Assembly: GCF_023703465.1 (NCBI RefSeq)
Contig: NZ_JAMQGP010000011.1
Location: forward strand, 55,780-119,779
Length of the DNA: 64,000 bases
Direction: 5' to 3'
Source: Echinimonas agarilytica
GTDB taxonomy: Bacteria > Pseudomonadota > Gammaproteobacteria > Enterobacterales > Neiellaceae
Shown here: positions 19,913 through 28,848 of the stretch, piece by piece
Layout: each line of letters starts with the position of its first letter
Numbering within the stretch: the stretch's first letter is position 1
The notes under the pieces: generated by a model
Databases searched by the model: none
The model's input: the letters and a program-made list of their open reading frames with translations, nothing else
What the model was told of the DNA's origin: nothing
Translations under genes and position numbers: made by a program

Positions 19913-19925
19913 GCTCTTCAGTTGA
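19898..19925. terminator. Possible bidirectional terminator at the convergent junction
   Basis: Perfect 7-base arms TCAACTG (19898-19904) and CAGTTGA (19919-19925) flank a 14-base loop holding both stop codons. The plus strand continues GCTTTTCTGTTTT and the minus strand TTTCCTG. This is the only stem visible where two long convergent operons meet. The loop is long and the T tract interrupted, so the call is weak. Confidence 0.4.
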
Positions 19926-20883
19926 GCTTTTCTGTTTTACCGCTGAATGGATAGACAAATTGTTGCCAAAGAAGTTTGTATAACGGCTTTTCGGATTTGC
20001 TTTCACACGGGAAATTGGGATCTGGGATGCCGGTCGTCGGATAAACATCATAATTACGACACTGAGTACCAAATAGGTGATCCCAAACACTGAGCGACAC
20101 TCCAAAATTCATATCATAGTATTCTTTTTCTCCCGAATGATGCACGCGATGACTTTGAGGAGTCACAAATACGTACTTCAGGGGTCCTAAGTTCGTTTTG
20201 ATATTGGAGTGGACTAAGCGATCATGCAATTCATGAAATGCCAAGTACCCTAAGGCAATACCTAAGCCGTTTTCAAAAAATAGTGTTGGAATGATTTTAA
20301 TAGTCCGAGCCACCACTTGATCAATAGGGTGAACACGCGTGGTCGTCAATGGATTCATATAGGTTTGCGAGTGATGAATTTTGTGAAACTCCCAAAATGC
20401 TCGCACTTTATGTCGAATAAGATGATGCAGCCACCCCATAAAATCAGCCGCCAAGAAGCCCAACACGATGGCAATCCAACCGCTCAAACCGATCTCCAAA
20501 GATGCAAACCAAACACCCAAAGGATGAAACACTTTCTGTAACCCGTACCAATAGATCGGAATCAAAATACACATGTTTGCGACCCAAACTAAGGTCCAGC
20601 ACAGATCCATTTTCATGTGACGTCCAAAAAGCTCTCCCTTCTGCACAGGAATAATTTTTTGGACCAAAAACACGATCGCAAATGCCGCGTATAGCTGCCA
20701 ACTTCCAAACGTATTGGTCCAGAAATATTTGATGAACAAGCGAGATTCTCGCTCAACGAGTTGCTGTCCAAGCCCCTCATTAATCACCTTATAAATAATC
20801 GCTCCGATAGCGAACACAACAAACAAGCTAGCAATACCAAAAATCCACTTGATTGGCGTACGTGAAAAACTAGCCGTTGCCAT
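19918..20883 (-). CDS. Fatty-acid hydroxylase / sterol-desaturase superfamily membrane enzyme
   Basis: This 321-residue membrane protein carries the di-iron histidine clusters of the superfamily: HHLIRHKVRAFWEFHKIHH and, further on, HDRLVH and SHRVHHSGEKE. It has about four or five membrane helices (for example near residues 11-33, 55-75, 85-110 and 125-150). Members hydroxylate or desaturate lipids. A reaction on the lipid carrier or an acyl decoration is conceivable here. The frame extends to 20916, but the ATG at 20883 has GGAGGG six bases upstream and lies one base after the stop of the sulfotransferase gene. That indicates coupling and makes it part of the sulfotransferase operon. Confidence 0.88.
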   Translation of the reverse strand: MATASFSRTPIKWIFGIASLFVVFAIGAIIYKVINEGLGQQLVERESRLFIKYFWTNTFGSWQLYAAFAIVFLVQKIIPVQKGELFGRHMKMDLCWTLVWVANMCILIPIYWYGLQKVFHPLGVWFASLEIGLSGWIAIVLGFLAADFMGWLHHLIRHKVRAFWEFHKIHHSQTYMNPLTTTRVHPIDQVVARTIKIIPTLFFENGLGIALGYLAFHELHDRLVHSNIKTNLGPLKYVFVTPQSHRVHHSGEKEYYDMNFGVSLSVWDHLFGTQCRNYDVYPTTGIPDPNFPCESKSEKPLYKLLWQQFVYPFSGKTEKLN

Positions 20884-20884
20884 A

Positions 20885-21553
20885 TTAGCCCTCCATCGCG
20901 TAATCAAAAATCTCAAAGTCCAATTGGTAAAGGGTCTGAATTCGTTGAATAACTTCAGGCGAAATTGTTTCCTTTGACTTATCCGCTTTGCCTTTATTCA
21001 CGTGAGGCACACCCTGTGAAAGCTTGAGTCGCTTTTGAATCACTTCAAAATCGCCACTGAGACGCTCAAACTTCCCAATGTAATCCACCATGATGTTTAA
21101 GTTTTCATCACACAAAAAAGCAAATTGAGGCCGTAACAACAAATGGCTATGAAGCATTTGTGGTGTTAAATACTGAATTACAAACAATTCAAATGTTGGA
21201 TATTGGTCGTTGAGAGTTTTGGCTATTTGAGCATCTGTTGTGCCATTTCCGCCAGTCAGTAAGTATTGAAAGGCAGAATAAAGCCGCGATACCGGATGCC
21301 GAACAAAAGCGAATTTATACGATGCTTCAAACGCCTTTCGATCTGCTCTTAGAAAGTCGATTGCTGTGCAATGATCCCGTCGAATTTGTTGCCCAGGCTT
21401 GCTTAAGGCAGTTAAAACGCTAGTTCCCGCTGCTTTAGGTACATGCACAAATATGCATGAGTGCTGCGTCATATAACGGCGATAGGGAAACAAATCTCCA
21501 TGGTTGAGCATCCACCTGCGCAGCTTCCATTTTACGGTTCCCAACATCAACAT
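20885..21553 (-). CDS. Sulfotransferase (Sulfotransfer_2-like), copy 2
   Basis: This 222-residue protein has the PAPS motifs CIFVHVPKAAGTSVLTAL (near residues 33-50, with the catalytic Lys) and FAFVRHPVSRLYSAFQYL (near 83-100). A later MVDYIGKFERLSGDF matches the equivalent DFVGKFES region of the copy at 17019, so the two are clearly related. The overall architecture is a compact carbohydrate sulfotransferase. It is followed one base after its stop by the hydroxylase gene. Two close ATGs (21553, 21547) are possible starts and neither has a strong ribosome site. Confidence 0.87.
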   Translation of the reverse strand: MLMLGTVKWKLRRWMLNHGDLFPYRRYMTQHSCIFVHVPKAAGTSVLTALSKPGQQIRRDHCTAIDFLRADRKAFEASYKFAFVRHPVSRLYSAFQYLLTGGNGTTDAQIAKTLNDQYPTFELFVIQYLTPQMLHSHLLLRPQFAFLCDENLNIMVDYIGKFERLSGDFEVIQKRLKLSQGVPHVNKGKADKSKETISPEVIQRIQTLYQLDFEIFDYAMEG

Positions 21554-21610
21554 AATTCAGTCTCAAATCTCAAGTGAGTCATTTTGCCTTTCACTTGGTG
21601 TTCTCCAAGC

Positions 21611-22447
21611 TCAGACACTCCATTTATCAAGCGATAGTCCTGAATAAGCTCTGAGCTTTTCCACGTCGGGCTTTAGCTCGTCTTTCAAGCTTTGCAATGT
21701 GGTTTCGCTTAGTGCCACATCGGGCTTTTTAGTCAGTATTTGGCCTGCTTTTTTCAACATACTGCTCGGCACAATGGCACGAACGGTTTTGCGAAACACT
21801 TGCCCTGCGCCTGACTTCGATTGCAGGAAGCTCAATGGCCCCGTCACACGAACTTTGTCGGATGTTTTGTGGTACTCCGACTCCAAATTATCCAAGGTGA
21901 CATTTGGGTCTACGCCCAAAAACTCAAACACTTGATGCATCGTTAGGTCGCGATCTAACTTTAATTGTTCCACTGACAACACCAACAACTGCGATGCCGG
22001 ATAAAACTTTAAAAACTGTTCAATCTGGTTGTAGTAGCTGCAGGTTGCTAAATAGTGATTCCGTTCTTTGCTATTCAACGTTTGCTCCAACGTTTGACTC
22101 TTACGACCGTCATACCATTGGTGCTGATAATGCGACACTAATCGTTCGATGGGGTCGCGTACCACGTAAATCAATTTGGCATTGGGTACCACGCTGTGCA
22201 TGCGCTCTGGTACCCCCTGAAATGTGGGGTACATGGTGTAGTTCGGAGAGCTTTCACCATACAGCTTGGCTTCTCCGTGAAATTGGTTTTGGTACCAACA
22301 CAGCCCTTTCGTCCAATTTTTTCGGTCGATAAAGAAGTCGACTTCTTTCTTTTTAGACATTGAAATATCTGGGTGAACATCTAAATAGCGATGAAGGCTA
22401 GACGTTCCACATTTCATCGCTCCAATCACAATTATGTCTGGCAACAT
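21611..22447 (-). CDS. Sulfotransferase (Sulfotransfer_1/3-like), copy 3
   Basis: This 278-residue protein is of the NodH/heparan N-sulfotransferase-like type, distinct from the two smaller copies. It has IIVIGAMKCGTSSLHRYLD at residues 5-23 (5'-phosphosulfate loop) and IYVVRDPIERLVSHYQHQW near 93-111 (3'-phosphate site). It also has LYGESSPNYTMYPTF and a C-terminal helical tail. A strong AAGGAAG lies 6 bases before the ATG. Together with the neighbours it makes three sulfotransferases in 5.5 kb. Confidence 0.9.
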   Translation of the reverse strand: MLPDIIVIGAMKCGTSSLHRYLDVHPDISMSKKKEVDFFIDRKNWTKGLCWYQNQFHGEAKLYGESSPNYTMYPTFQGVPERMHSVVPNAKLIYVVRDPIERLVSHYQHQWYDGRKSQTLEQTLNSKERNHYLATCSYYNQIEQFLKFYPASQLLVLSVEQLKLDRDLTMHQVFEFLGVDPNVTLDNLESEYHKTSDKVRVTGPLSFLQSKSGAGQVFRKTVRAIVPSSMLKKAGQILTKKPDVALSETTLQSLKDELKPDVEKLRAYSGLSLDKWSV

Positions 22448-22524
22448 AGTCTGCTTCCTTTGTAGTCCTTAACAAATTCAACAGCTGCCTACTACTTACC
22501 TACACTTCAGGTTGGTCAGCCTTT

Positions 22525-23652
22525 TTATAGTGCTCGCACGTATTCATAAAGTCGCGCGTTGAGCGTGTTTTCATCCTCGGTGTTGCGACTAAAAGATGCC
22601 TTTTCGGCATCGTAAGTCCACTCGATTTGTTTTTCTATAATGGTTTTAATTCGGTCATTCTGAGCGGGTAGCTCAGTGGCAAACACTTTCGCAATGTAAG
22701 GCAATTCGAAGCCCGGCGCATTGTATGAATAACCATATATATTAATGGTATCGTGTGAGACACCTTTCATGTTGTTGTAATCAATTTTGCGGTTGGATTC
22801 TTCTTGCCACGCGTAGAGTTCATCGGATCCACAATAAGCCAGCGCTTTTTGAAATGCAGGTAACTTCATAAACTCTACATTGCCGCCAAATTCCTTAATT
22901 AAGGCAAACGCGTAAATATTAAAGAGGTGATACCCATTCTCTTTGTATTGTTTGGTTTTCCCAGCTTTCTTGAGGCGGTAACTTTGCTGCACCTGATCGA
23001 CCACCGCTCGAATTTTTTTAATGGTTGTAGGCGTGTTGACCAAATCATGTTTGATCAGCCCATTGGAATAGACTCGCAAACGTTCGGGTAAGGCGCTCAT
23101 AAAGGCATCGCATTGGCGTCGAATTTCAGTATCATCCACCACCGACAACAACACATAACCCGCAGCGGCTAACCACAATTGGTGATTGAATGTCATGTCA
23201 AAGCCACGGACGCTGCCGTCCACATTGCGAATTTTCCAGATGTTAAGGCGCTCATCAAACACGTGTAACAAAAAAGTTTGTTTGGCCAATTCTAAACAGT
23301 TTTCATCGCCTGTGACTTGGTAACCCGACACCAAACCTTCAATTGCCCACGCCTGGCCAATAGTGCCATTGGAAAAGTCTTTACGCACACTAGTGCGGCA
23401 AAAAAAAGCCGACTGCATAGGCCGAGCGGCATTAGATTTTAGATATGTAATACATTGCTCAACCGCTTTACGATAACGCTCGTCACCTTGTTTCTTAAAC
23501 AACACGGCAAATGTAGTGGCCCAGTGCGCGGTATTACGTACCGGGGTTTCTGGGTCGAAGTAGGGACCGTTGTGGCCGCCTTCGACGTAGCCCTGAGCAC
23601 TTAATTGGTCTAATGCTTTGTCTGCCACTTGATGAAGGATGGAATCCATCAT
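22525..23652 (-). CDS. Putative six-hairpin (alpha/alpha toroid) protein of unknown function
   Basis: This 375-residue soluble protein has no signal peptide. Repeating helical pairs with motifs such as HWATTFAVLFKKQGDERYRK, GQAWAIEGLVSGYQVTGDEN and NHQLWLAAAGYVLLSV suggest a six-hairpin glycosidase or epimerase-like barrel. Such folds include N-acylglucosamine 2-epimerases and unsaturated glucuronyl hydrolases. I do not recognise the specific family and see no decisive catalytic motif. Its place between a sulfotransferase and a GT2 gene suggests cytoplasmic action on a precursor or a quality-control step. AAGGA precedes the first of two adjacent ATGs. Confidence 0.6.
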   Translation of the reverse strand: MMDSILHQVADKALDQLSAQGYVEGGHNGPYFDPETPVRNTAHWATTFAVLFKKQGDERYRKAVEQCITYLKSNAARPMQSAFFCRTSVRKDFSNGTIGQAWAIEGLVSGYQVTGDENCLELAKQTFLLHVFDERLNIWKIRNVDGSVRGFDMTFNHQLWLAAAGYVLLSVVDDTEIRRQCDAFMSALPERLRVYSNGLIKHDLVNTPTTIKKIRAVVDQVQQSYRLKKAGKTKQYKENGYHLFNIYAFALIKEFGGNVEFMKLPAFQKALAYCGSDELYAWQEESNRKIDYNNMKGVSHDTINIYGYSYNAPGFELPYIAKVFATELPAQNDRIKTIIEKQIEWTYDAEKASFSRNTEDENTLNARLYEYVRAL

Positions 23653-23665
23653 GACTTAAATCCTT

Positions 23666-24544
23666 TTACTTTTTGAATAACCCAAGGAGGTTACCGAATA
23701 ACGTTGCAAGACCGCTGAAATAGGCCACACAATAAACTCGAAAATACAGGTTACCAGTGCATTCAACTTGTTTATTTTTAGCCACCAGCTTGCGAATGTT
23801 CTTTTGTTTTGCCGGAAATACGCGCTTTAACGCATTCAATACCATCGGCTTTACTTTGTTTTGTTCACGCCACAGTCGTATTTGGCCTTTGCCCACACGA
23901 ACCTGCTTTTTCAGTAGCTCCATGGTTGGGCGCGCGTATTTATACACGGTGCAAGTCTCACAGTAATCTAACCGGAGTCCTTGCTCTGAACAAAAACCGG
24001 TCCAGCGCATATCTTCGCCTGAGCGCACACTTTCTTCAAACATTCCAATGCGATCAAATACTGTACGCCTGACCCACAAGTTTGCTGTTTTAGCGGCTTG
24101 GCGGCCTCTAATTGCACTTTCCATTTGGACGTTGGTGACCGAATCGTAAAACTTGCCTGCGGTGATTTTATCTTCATAGTTGAACAATACTTGCCCACCA
24201 AATAAATCACATTCTGGTTGAGAGTCTAAGTAAGCGAGGCCCTTTTCAATCCAAGTTTCGTCGGGAATACAGGTAGAATCCAGCAAAGCAATAACGGCAC
24301 TGCATGATTGTTCAATGCCGCGATTTCGGCACGAGTAAGGGCTGCCTAAGTGTTGGTGCTCTTTAATTAAAGTAAGATCTGACTGCTGCTCTAACCAAGC
24401 AATTGAACCGTCAGTGGAGCCATTGTCGATTACAAAAACGTCGAAATCTTCAGCGCAACACGTTTGTGCTCGCAACTTCCCCATCGTTTGTTCTATGGCA
24501 CTTCGATCATTAAAAACGGGGATCACGACTGAGACTTTTGGCAC
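23666..24544 (-). CDS. Glycosyltransferase family 2
   Basis: This GT-A enzyme starts (M)PKVSVVIPVFNDRSAIEQTM, with the DXD-region equivalent in VIALLDSTCIPDETW. A C-terminal acidic GEDMRWTGFCSEQG supplies the likely base (ED). An upstream GTG at 24574 is open, but the GTG at 24544 lies 7 bases after a perfect AAGGAG and gives a standard N-terminus, so it is chosen. The canonical Asp-rich motif reads DST rather than DAD, a small departure. It resembles the GT2 proteins encoded at 28849 and 29818. Confidence 0.87.
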   Translation of the reverse strand: MPKVSVVIPVFNDRSAIEQTMGKLRAQTCCAEDFDVFVIDNGSTDGSIAWLEQQSDLTLIKEHQHLGSPYSCRNRGIEQSCSAVIALLDSTCIPDETWIEKGLAYLDSQPECDLFGGQVLFNYEDKITAGKFYDSVTNVQMESAIRGRQAAKTANLWVRRTVFDRIGMFEESVRSGEDMRWTGFCSEQGLRLDYCETCTVYKYARPTMELLKKQVRVGKGQIRLWREQNKVKPMVLNALKRVFPAKQKNIRKLVAKNKQVECTGNLYFRVYCVAYFSGLATLFGNLLGLFKK

Positions 24545-24695
24545 ACCTAAGCTCCTTGGTATTATCACGCTCACTGCTGAAGTGAACGTTTGGCTTGCAG
24601 CATTTTACTCGAAATTGCGTCAACAATATCAGCATTATTTTCCTGCCAAAGCAGGTAATCTTGGTTTTGACGCGCTATTAATTTCTAACATTATT

Positions 24696-25862
24696 TTAAT
24701 TTGGCTTTTGAGGTACTTGCTTTCCAAGCTCCTGTCCTATGCGTTCCATACTTTGACGAATATCGTTCACTACGTGCGGTGACTTGGTGCGCCACTCCGA
24801 CAACAAGGCCCATTGTTGCTGTATGTGTGCATCGATGTTAGAGGTGTTTATTTCAGTACCGAATGCCGTACCTCCTTCAGGACGATTGGACATCATCCGG
24901 TCGATCATCATGTCTCCAACATTCTTTTTATAATGAGACGATTCATACCAATATTTGGGAAAATCAGTGCTTGATAAGTCAACAAATTCAGTCGTCACAT
25001 CGTTAATCTCTAAAAAATCATAGATTGTGAAAGGCTTCTTCCCGAACTGCTGCGCCACCAGCTCATTCAGCTCCACAAAGCGTTTCTTACGGATATTTAA
25101 TAATTGCTCTGTGTATTTAAATTGATGATCTACTTCGATGTAACGGATATGAATGGGGTTAATGAACATTTTCAAATCTACATTGTTTTCGTGAGCTAGT
25201 GTTAACAAGCGGGTTATAGCTCTTACATTGCACGACTCACTCCATTGAGATTTAAATCTATTTTTAATTTTATTATTTTCTCTGAACCGAAAGCCCTCAG
25301 CCATGGTTCGATTGCTCTCAAACCTAGTCCTCCTTCCAGACCTATCATACAGTTCATCGTTACTAGGTAATTTGTCGGTCAACCATGCATTAAATGCTTC
25401 AGTGTTGAGAAGTGCCAATATTCTATAATAGTGAGCGCGCATTTCTCTTAGGGCATTCCCCATCACATGCACATTAGTTTTATCTGCAATATTGGAACAC
25501 ACGTTATCCACACTTAGAAAAACTAGTTTGGGAGCTGATGTATATAGGATATGCTCAAAGTTTCGAACCGTTTCCCATGTGTTGGCCCCCGCGATAGCGA
25601 AATTATATGAATTTTTTTTGGATATTCGTGTGGTATCAAAGCTATACAAGGGCCTTGAATTACCAATCACCACAACTTCTGGCTTAGCATTCCGAACATG
25701 CCAAGGCTTGAATTCTCGCTCATAGCCTCGATTGTAAGAACTCACTTCACCAAAGTGGTAAAGAAAGTGAATGTCATGGTGGTAGTTAAAAGCCATTAGC
25801 ATTGATGCAAGTCCGACAAACGCCCCCGCCATTACAATGATGTATTGTTTAAAAACAGACAT
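24696..25862 (-). CDS. Membrane-anchored SGNH-like acyltransferase/esterase partner, copy A
   Basis: This 388-residue protein has one N-terminal anchor helix (residues 8-28) and a periplasmic SGNH-like domain. PEVVVIGNSRPLYSFDTTRI supplies the block-I Ser. A C-terminal WYESSHYKKNVGDMM provides the Ser-x-x-His-like block with the presumed catalytic His. AlgX/AlgJ- and DltD-like proteins of this kind work with MBOAT proteins to O-acetylate polymers outside the membrane. It lies downstream of the MBOAT gene and is paralogous to the gene at 27380. Confidence 0.72.
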   Translation of the reverse strand: MSVFKQYIIVMAGAFVGLASMLMAFNYHHDIHFLYHFGEVSSYNRGYEREFKPWHVRNAKPEVVVIGNSRPLYSFDTTRISKKNSYNFAIAGANTWETVRNFEHILYTSAPKLVFLSVDNVCSNIADKTNVHVMGNALREMRAHYYRILALLNTEAFNAWLTDKLPSNDELYDRSGRRTRFESNRTMAEGFRFRENNKIKNRFKSQWSESCNVRAITRLLTLAHENNVDLKMFINPIHIRYIEVDHQFKYTEQLLNIRKKRFVELNELVAQQFGKKPFTIYDFLEINDVTTEFVDLSSTDFPKYWYESSHYKKNVGDMMIDRMMSNRPEGGTAFGTEINTSNIDAHIQQQWALLSEWRTKSPHVVNDIRQSMERIGQELGKQVPQKPN

Positions 25863-25876
25863 ACGTTGCCCACAAC

Positions 25877-27349
25877 CTAGAAGTTAAAATACAAAAATTC
25901 AGAAAACTGGCCAATCTGACTAATGGCAAATAAAGCTGCAGCACCAGAAATCACCGACATTGCAGGCAAAGGCCATTGCAGTTGTCCGCTCTCGTTGGAG
26001 GCGGCTAACTTCCCTTCTAAGTAACGCGTAATTTGCATCGAGTTGGGCACGAATACAGCAATCAATATAAGGCTTGCACACCATAGCATGGCCCAATTCG
26101 CCGACACGAGTTTGGTATCGAGTTGGAGCATTGAGCTAACATCGGTCATTGATGCCAACATACTCACCGCCCCTTCTGTAGTTTCAGCTCGGAAAAATAC
26201 CCAAGACACCATGACAGCCACAATGGTCACTAACCAATAACAGCTCGTTTCAAACTTACCGATTGGGTGCTCTGTCACACGCTTACGTAAACCGCTCCAA
26301 GCGTGATTCACTCCTAAATATGTGCCATGTAAGAAGCCCCAAATAATAAAATTCCATCCTGCCCCGTGCCAAAGACCGCCCAACACCATCGTCAGCATTA
26401 AGTTCACATAGCGTCGTTTAGGGCCTTTGCGGTTACCGCCTAAAGCAATGTATAAATAGTCGCGCAAGAAGCGGCTGAGCGTCATGTGCCAACGCCGCCA
26501 AAAATCGACGATGCTGGTTGCTTTGTAGGGAGAATTAAAGTTTTCAGGCAGGCGAATACCGAATAGTCGCGCCAAACCTAGCGCCATGTCTGAATACCCA
26601 GAGAAATCAAAGTAAAGCTGAAGCGTATATGCCAAGGTGCCGGTCCATGCTTCGAACATGGTGAGCGTTTGCCCCGCGTCGGCCGCGCCGAATACTGGGC
26701 TTGCATACACGGCGACACCATCCGCCAACACTACTTTTTTGAATAAACCGATACTAAATAGAGTGAGCCCAGCCGACACATGAAAGCAGTTAAACCGAAA
26801 TGTTTCTGCTTTGGCAAATTGCGGCAACATTTCTTTGTGGTGAACAATGGGGCCCGCAATAAGCTGGGGAAAGAAAGTGACAAACAAGCAATACTGCAAA
26901 AAGCTGTGCTCTTCGATTTCTTTACGGTAGGTGTCGACTAAATAAGCAATTTGTTGGAAAGTAAAGAATGAGATAGCCAGTGGCAAAGCTATTTTGGCAA
27001 TGTAAATATTGCTGCCTGTGAGCAGGTTAATTTGATCAACAAAGAAGTTGAAATATTTGTAGTATCCGAGCAACGCTAGATTAAGTGTGACACCCACCGT
27101 CAGCACCAATTTTGCCGAACTGCCCGACCGCTTCAACGCTTGTTCAATGAACCGCCCAATGCAAAAGTTACCCACCATGGAACCAACGATGAGCACCAAA
27201 TAGCTTGCCTTCCACCAGCCATAAAAGCCCAAAGATGCCACCACCAACATACAGATGGCCGCGCGCGCGCTGTATCGCCCAATAATAAAATAAAGCGACA
27301 AGCACATTGGTAAAAAGAAGAATATGAATTCGTATGAATTAAACAACAT
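25877..27349 (-). CDS. MBOAT family membrane O-acyltransferase (AlgI-like)
   Basis: This 490-residue multipass protein carries the AlgI/DltB signature. It includes LQLYFDFSGYSDMALGLARL, FWRRWHMTLSRFLRDYLYI with the conserved WHMTLS segment, and GGLWHGAGWNFIIWGFLHG with the catalytic His. AlgI-type enzymes pass acetyl groups across the inner membrane to a periplasmic transferase. The two flanking SGNH-like genes are natural partners. AAGGAAGG lies about 6 bases before the ATG. The target polysaccharide is inferred from context. Confidence 0.93.
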   Translation of the reverse strand: MLFNSYEFIFFFLPMCLSLYFIIGRYSARAAICMLVVASLGFYGWWKASYLVLIVGSMVGNFCIGRFIEQALKRSGSSAKLVLTVGVTLNLALLGYYKYFNFFVDQINLLTGSNIYIAKIALPLAISFFTFQQIAYLVDTYRKEIEEHSFLQYCLFVTFFPQLIAGPIVHHKEMLPQFAKAETFRFNCFHVSAGLTLFSIGLFKKVVLADGVAVYASPVFGAADAGQTLTMFEAWTGTLAYTLQLYFDFSGYSDMALGLARLFGIRLPENFNSPYKATSIVDFWRRWHMTLSRFLRDYLYIALGGNRKGPKRRYVNLMLTMVLGGLWHGAGWNFIIWGFLHGTYLGVNHAWSGLRKRVTEHPIGKFETSCYWLVTIVAVMVSWVFFRAETTEGAVSMLASMTDVSSMLQLDTKLVSANWAMLWCASLILIAVFVPNSMQITRYLEGKLAASNESGQLQWPLPAMSVISGAAALFAISQIGQFSEFLYFNF

Positions 27350-27379
27350 GGCTAACCTTCCTTACTATCGATCGACAAA

Positions 27380-28582
27380 CTACTTCGCGATCGGCTCCTT
27401 GTGACGGTGAAAGAAAGCACCTGCCTCGGCAAGCTTGGCTGCGATCTCTAATGATGAGCTTGGGTATTGCGTTCGCCAATTCAAATAGCTTTGACGCTGT
27501 TCAAGCGCATGCGCTTCAAAATTATTTAAATCAATAGACACACCGATCGATGTGTCTTTGTTGACCGATGACATCACAGCAAGCATTCTGTCGCTCACAA
27601 CTGGTTTGTGATGTGATGGCTCCCACCAATATTGTGCTTCAGCCGCATCGGGGCTACCGAACAGCTCAGCGGTTATTTCATTGACGATTAAAAAATCCCA
27701 AATGGTGAAAGGCTCTTTTCCTAAATCACTCGCCACTTGGTGTACTAATTCAACCGCTTTTCGCTTCACCTTCTCATTGAGAATGACTCCCTTGGATAAG
27801 TAATCGATTTCAACGTAACGAAGATGCAGCGGATTAAAAAAGAGAATGAGCTCGATATTACTTTCATATGCATTGAGTAGAATTTTTTCTAGTACCGTAG
27901 TCCGGCACCCTTGGCCATTGTTACTCCGGGGGATTGAAGGCAAACGTTTAATCTTTTCTGATTCTTTTTTATCAACGCGTTGGCTCAGTAGTTTTCCGTA
28001 TTGGCTATATGGGTATTCTGTTCGCTGACCCAGTTCGTTGTACAAAAGCTGAGATTTAGACGTTGAATCGACAATTAACTTGATCGATTTCTTTAATGTT
28101 GAAAACGAGCTGAGGTAAGTCCATCGTTTGAAGTGTGCTTCTATTTCTTGCTGAGTATTACTTGAGAAAAAATCCATATTTCCATTTGCCGGTGCATCAC
28201 AAATAGAATCTACAGCCAGCAATACCCTTCGAGGTTTCGCGTGATACCTTGCGTGCTCAAAAGCAACAGATAAAGCCCCGATGTTCGCTCCTCGCAACGA
28301 AAAATTATAAGCGTGCGTTGCAGTCATCTGACTGACATCTGTTGCATAAAAGTTTCTAGAATTTCCAATTAAAACCACATCAGGCTTTCGCTCAACGATT
28401 TGCCACGGTTTGGATTCACGCAAAAAGCCTTCTGCTGATTTAGTCACTGAGTCGGTTTGAAATAAATGAAAGGGATCCATTAGCCAATTAAGGCTCATCA
28501 TCGATGCGAGTAATAGCGAAAACACGCTAAGCCAAATCAGCAAGTATTGCTTACTCGTAGGTTTAACCACCACTTGGTCCAT
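27380..28582 (-). CDS. Membrane-anchored SGNH-like acyltransferase/esterase partner, copy B
   Basis: This 400-residue paralogue of the protein at 24696 has an anchor helix near residues 13-32. Its block-I motif is PDVVLIGNSRNFYATDVSQM, and it shares YNFSLRGAN and VLLAVDSICD with its sister's YNFAIAGAN and VFLSVDNVCS. The C-terminal block is YWWEPSHHKPVVSDRML. Both copies keep the Ser and His expected of SGNH enzymes. It is the first gene of the leftward operon and faces the divergent GT2 gene across about 260 bases. Confidence 0.72.
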   Translation of the reverse strand: MDQVVVKPTSKQYLLIWLSVFSLLLASMMSLNWLMDPFHLFQTDSVTKSAEGFLRESKPWQIVERKPDVVLIGNSRNFYATDVSQMTATHAYNFSLRGANIGALSVAFEHARYHAKPRRVLLAVDSICDAPANGNMDFFSSNTQQEIEAHFKRWTYLSSFSTLKKSIKLIVDSTSKSQLLYNELGQRTEYPYSQYGKLLSQRVDKKESEKIKRLPSIPRSNNGQGCRTTVLEKILLNAYESNIELILFFNPLHLRYVEIDYLSKGVILNEKVKRKAVELVHQVASDLGKEPFTIWDFLIVNEITAELFGSPDAAEAQYWWEPSHHKPVVSDRMLAVMSSVNKDTSIGVSIDLNNFEAHALEQRQSYLNWRTQYPSSSLEIAAKLAEAGAFFHRHKEPIAK

Positions 28583-28848
28583 CCATGAAAGAGGCGCGAA
28601 ACGAAACGTTTCTCACTTCAATGTGTATTTGCGCTCAAATTACCATCGTTTTCGTGTCTCATACAGTACTTTCTAACAATGCGCTAACAAATACCTGCAA
28701 GATACCGGAATGTACTATTCCGCTGTTTTAGCCGTTTCTTCTTCGTCACTTTGTTTATGAATGTGAGGGGATCATTCATCGGTCTGATTTTTTGATACAC
28801 TGGCGCTTCCACAGTATGTAACCAATGTTCGACAGGGATGAAACGACA
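28583..28848. promoter_or_regulatory. Divergent promoter region, SGNH/MBOAT operon versus GT2 gene
   Basis: No gene is visible here. For the leftward operon a plausible sigma-70 promoter reads TTGTTA (28690-28685) and TACTGT (28668-28663) with a 16-base spacer on the minus strand, giving a leader of about 75 bases. The palindrome GAAACGTTTC near 28605 lies in that leader. On the plus strand a GATACACT string near 28795 could be a -10 region for the GT2 gene. Confidence 0.35.

Noticed and set aside
21904..22332. 142-residue open frame opposite the third sulfotransferase
   Set aside because: It is antisense to a gene with clear PAPS motifs, with no homology-like features and no ribosome site.
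24636..24656. CCTGC-CAAA-GCAGG hairpin between SGNH copy A and the GT2 gene
   Set aside because: A short stem without a T tract on the minus strand does not support calling it a terminator.
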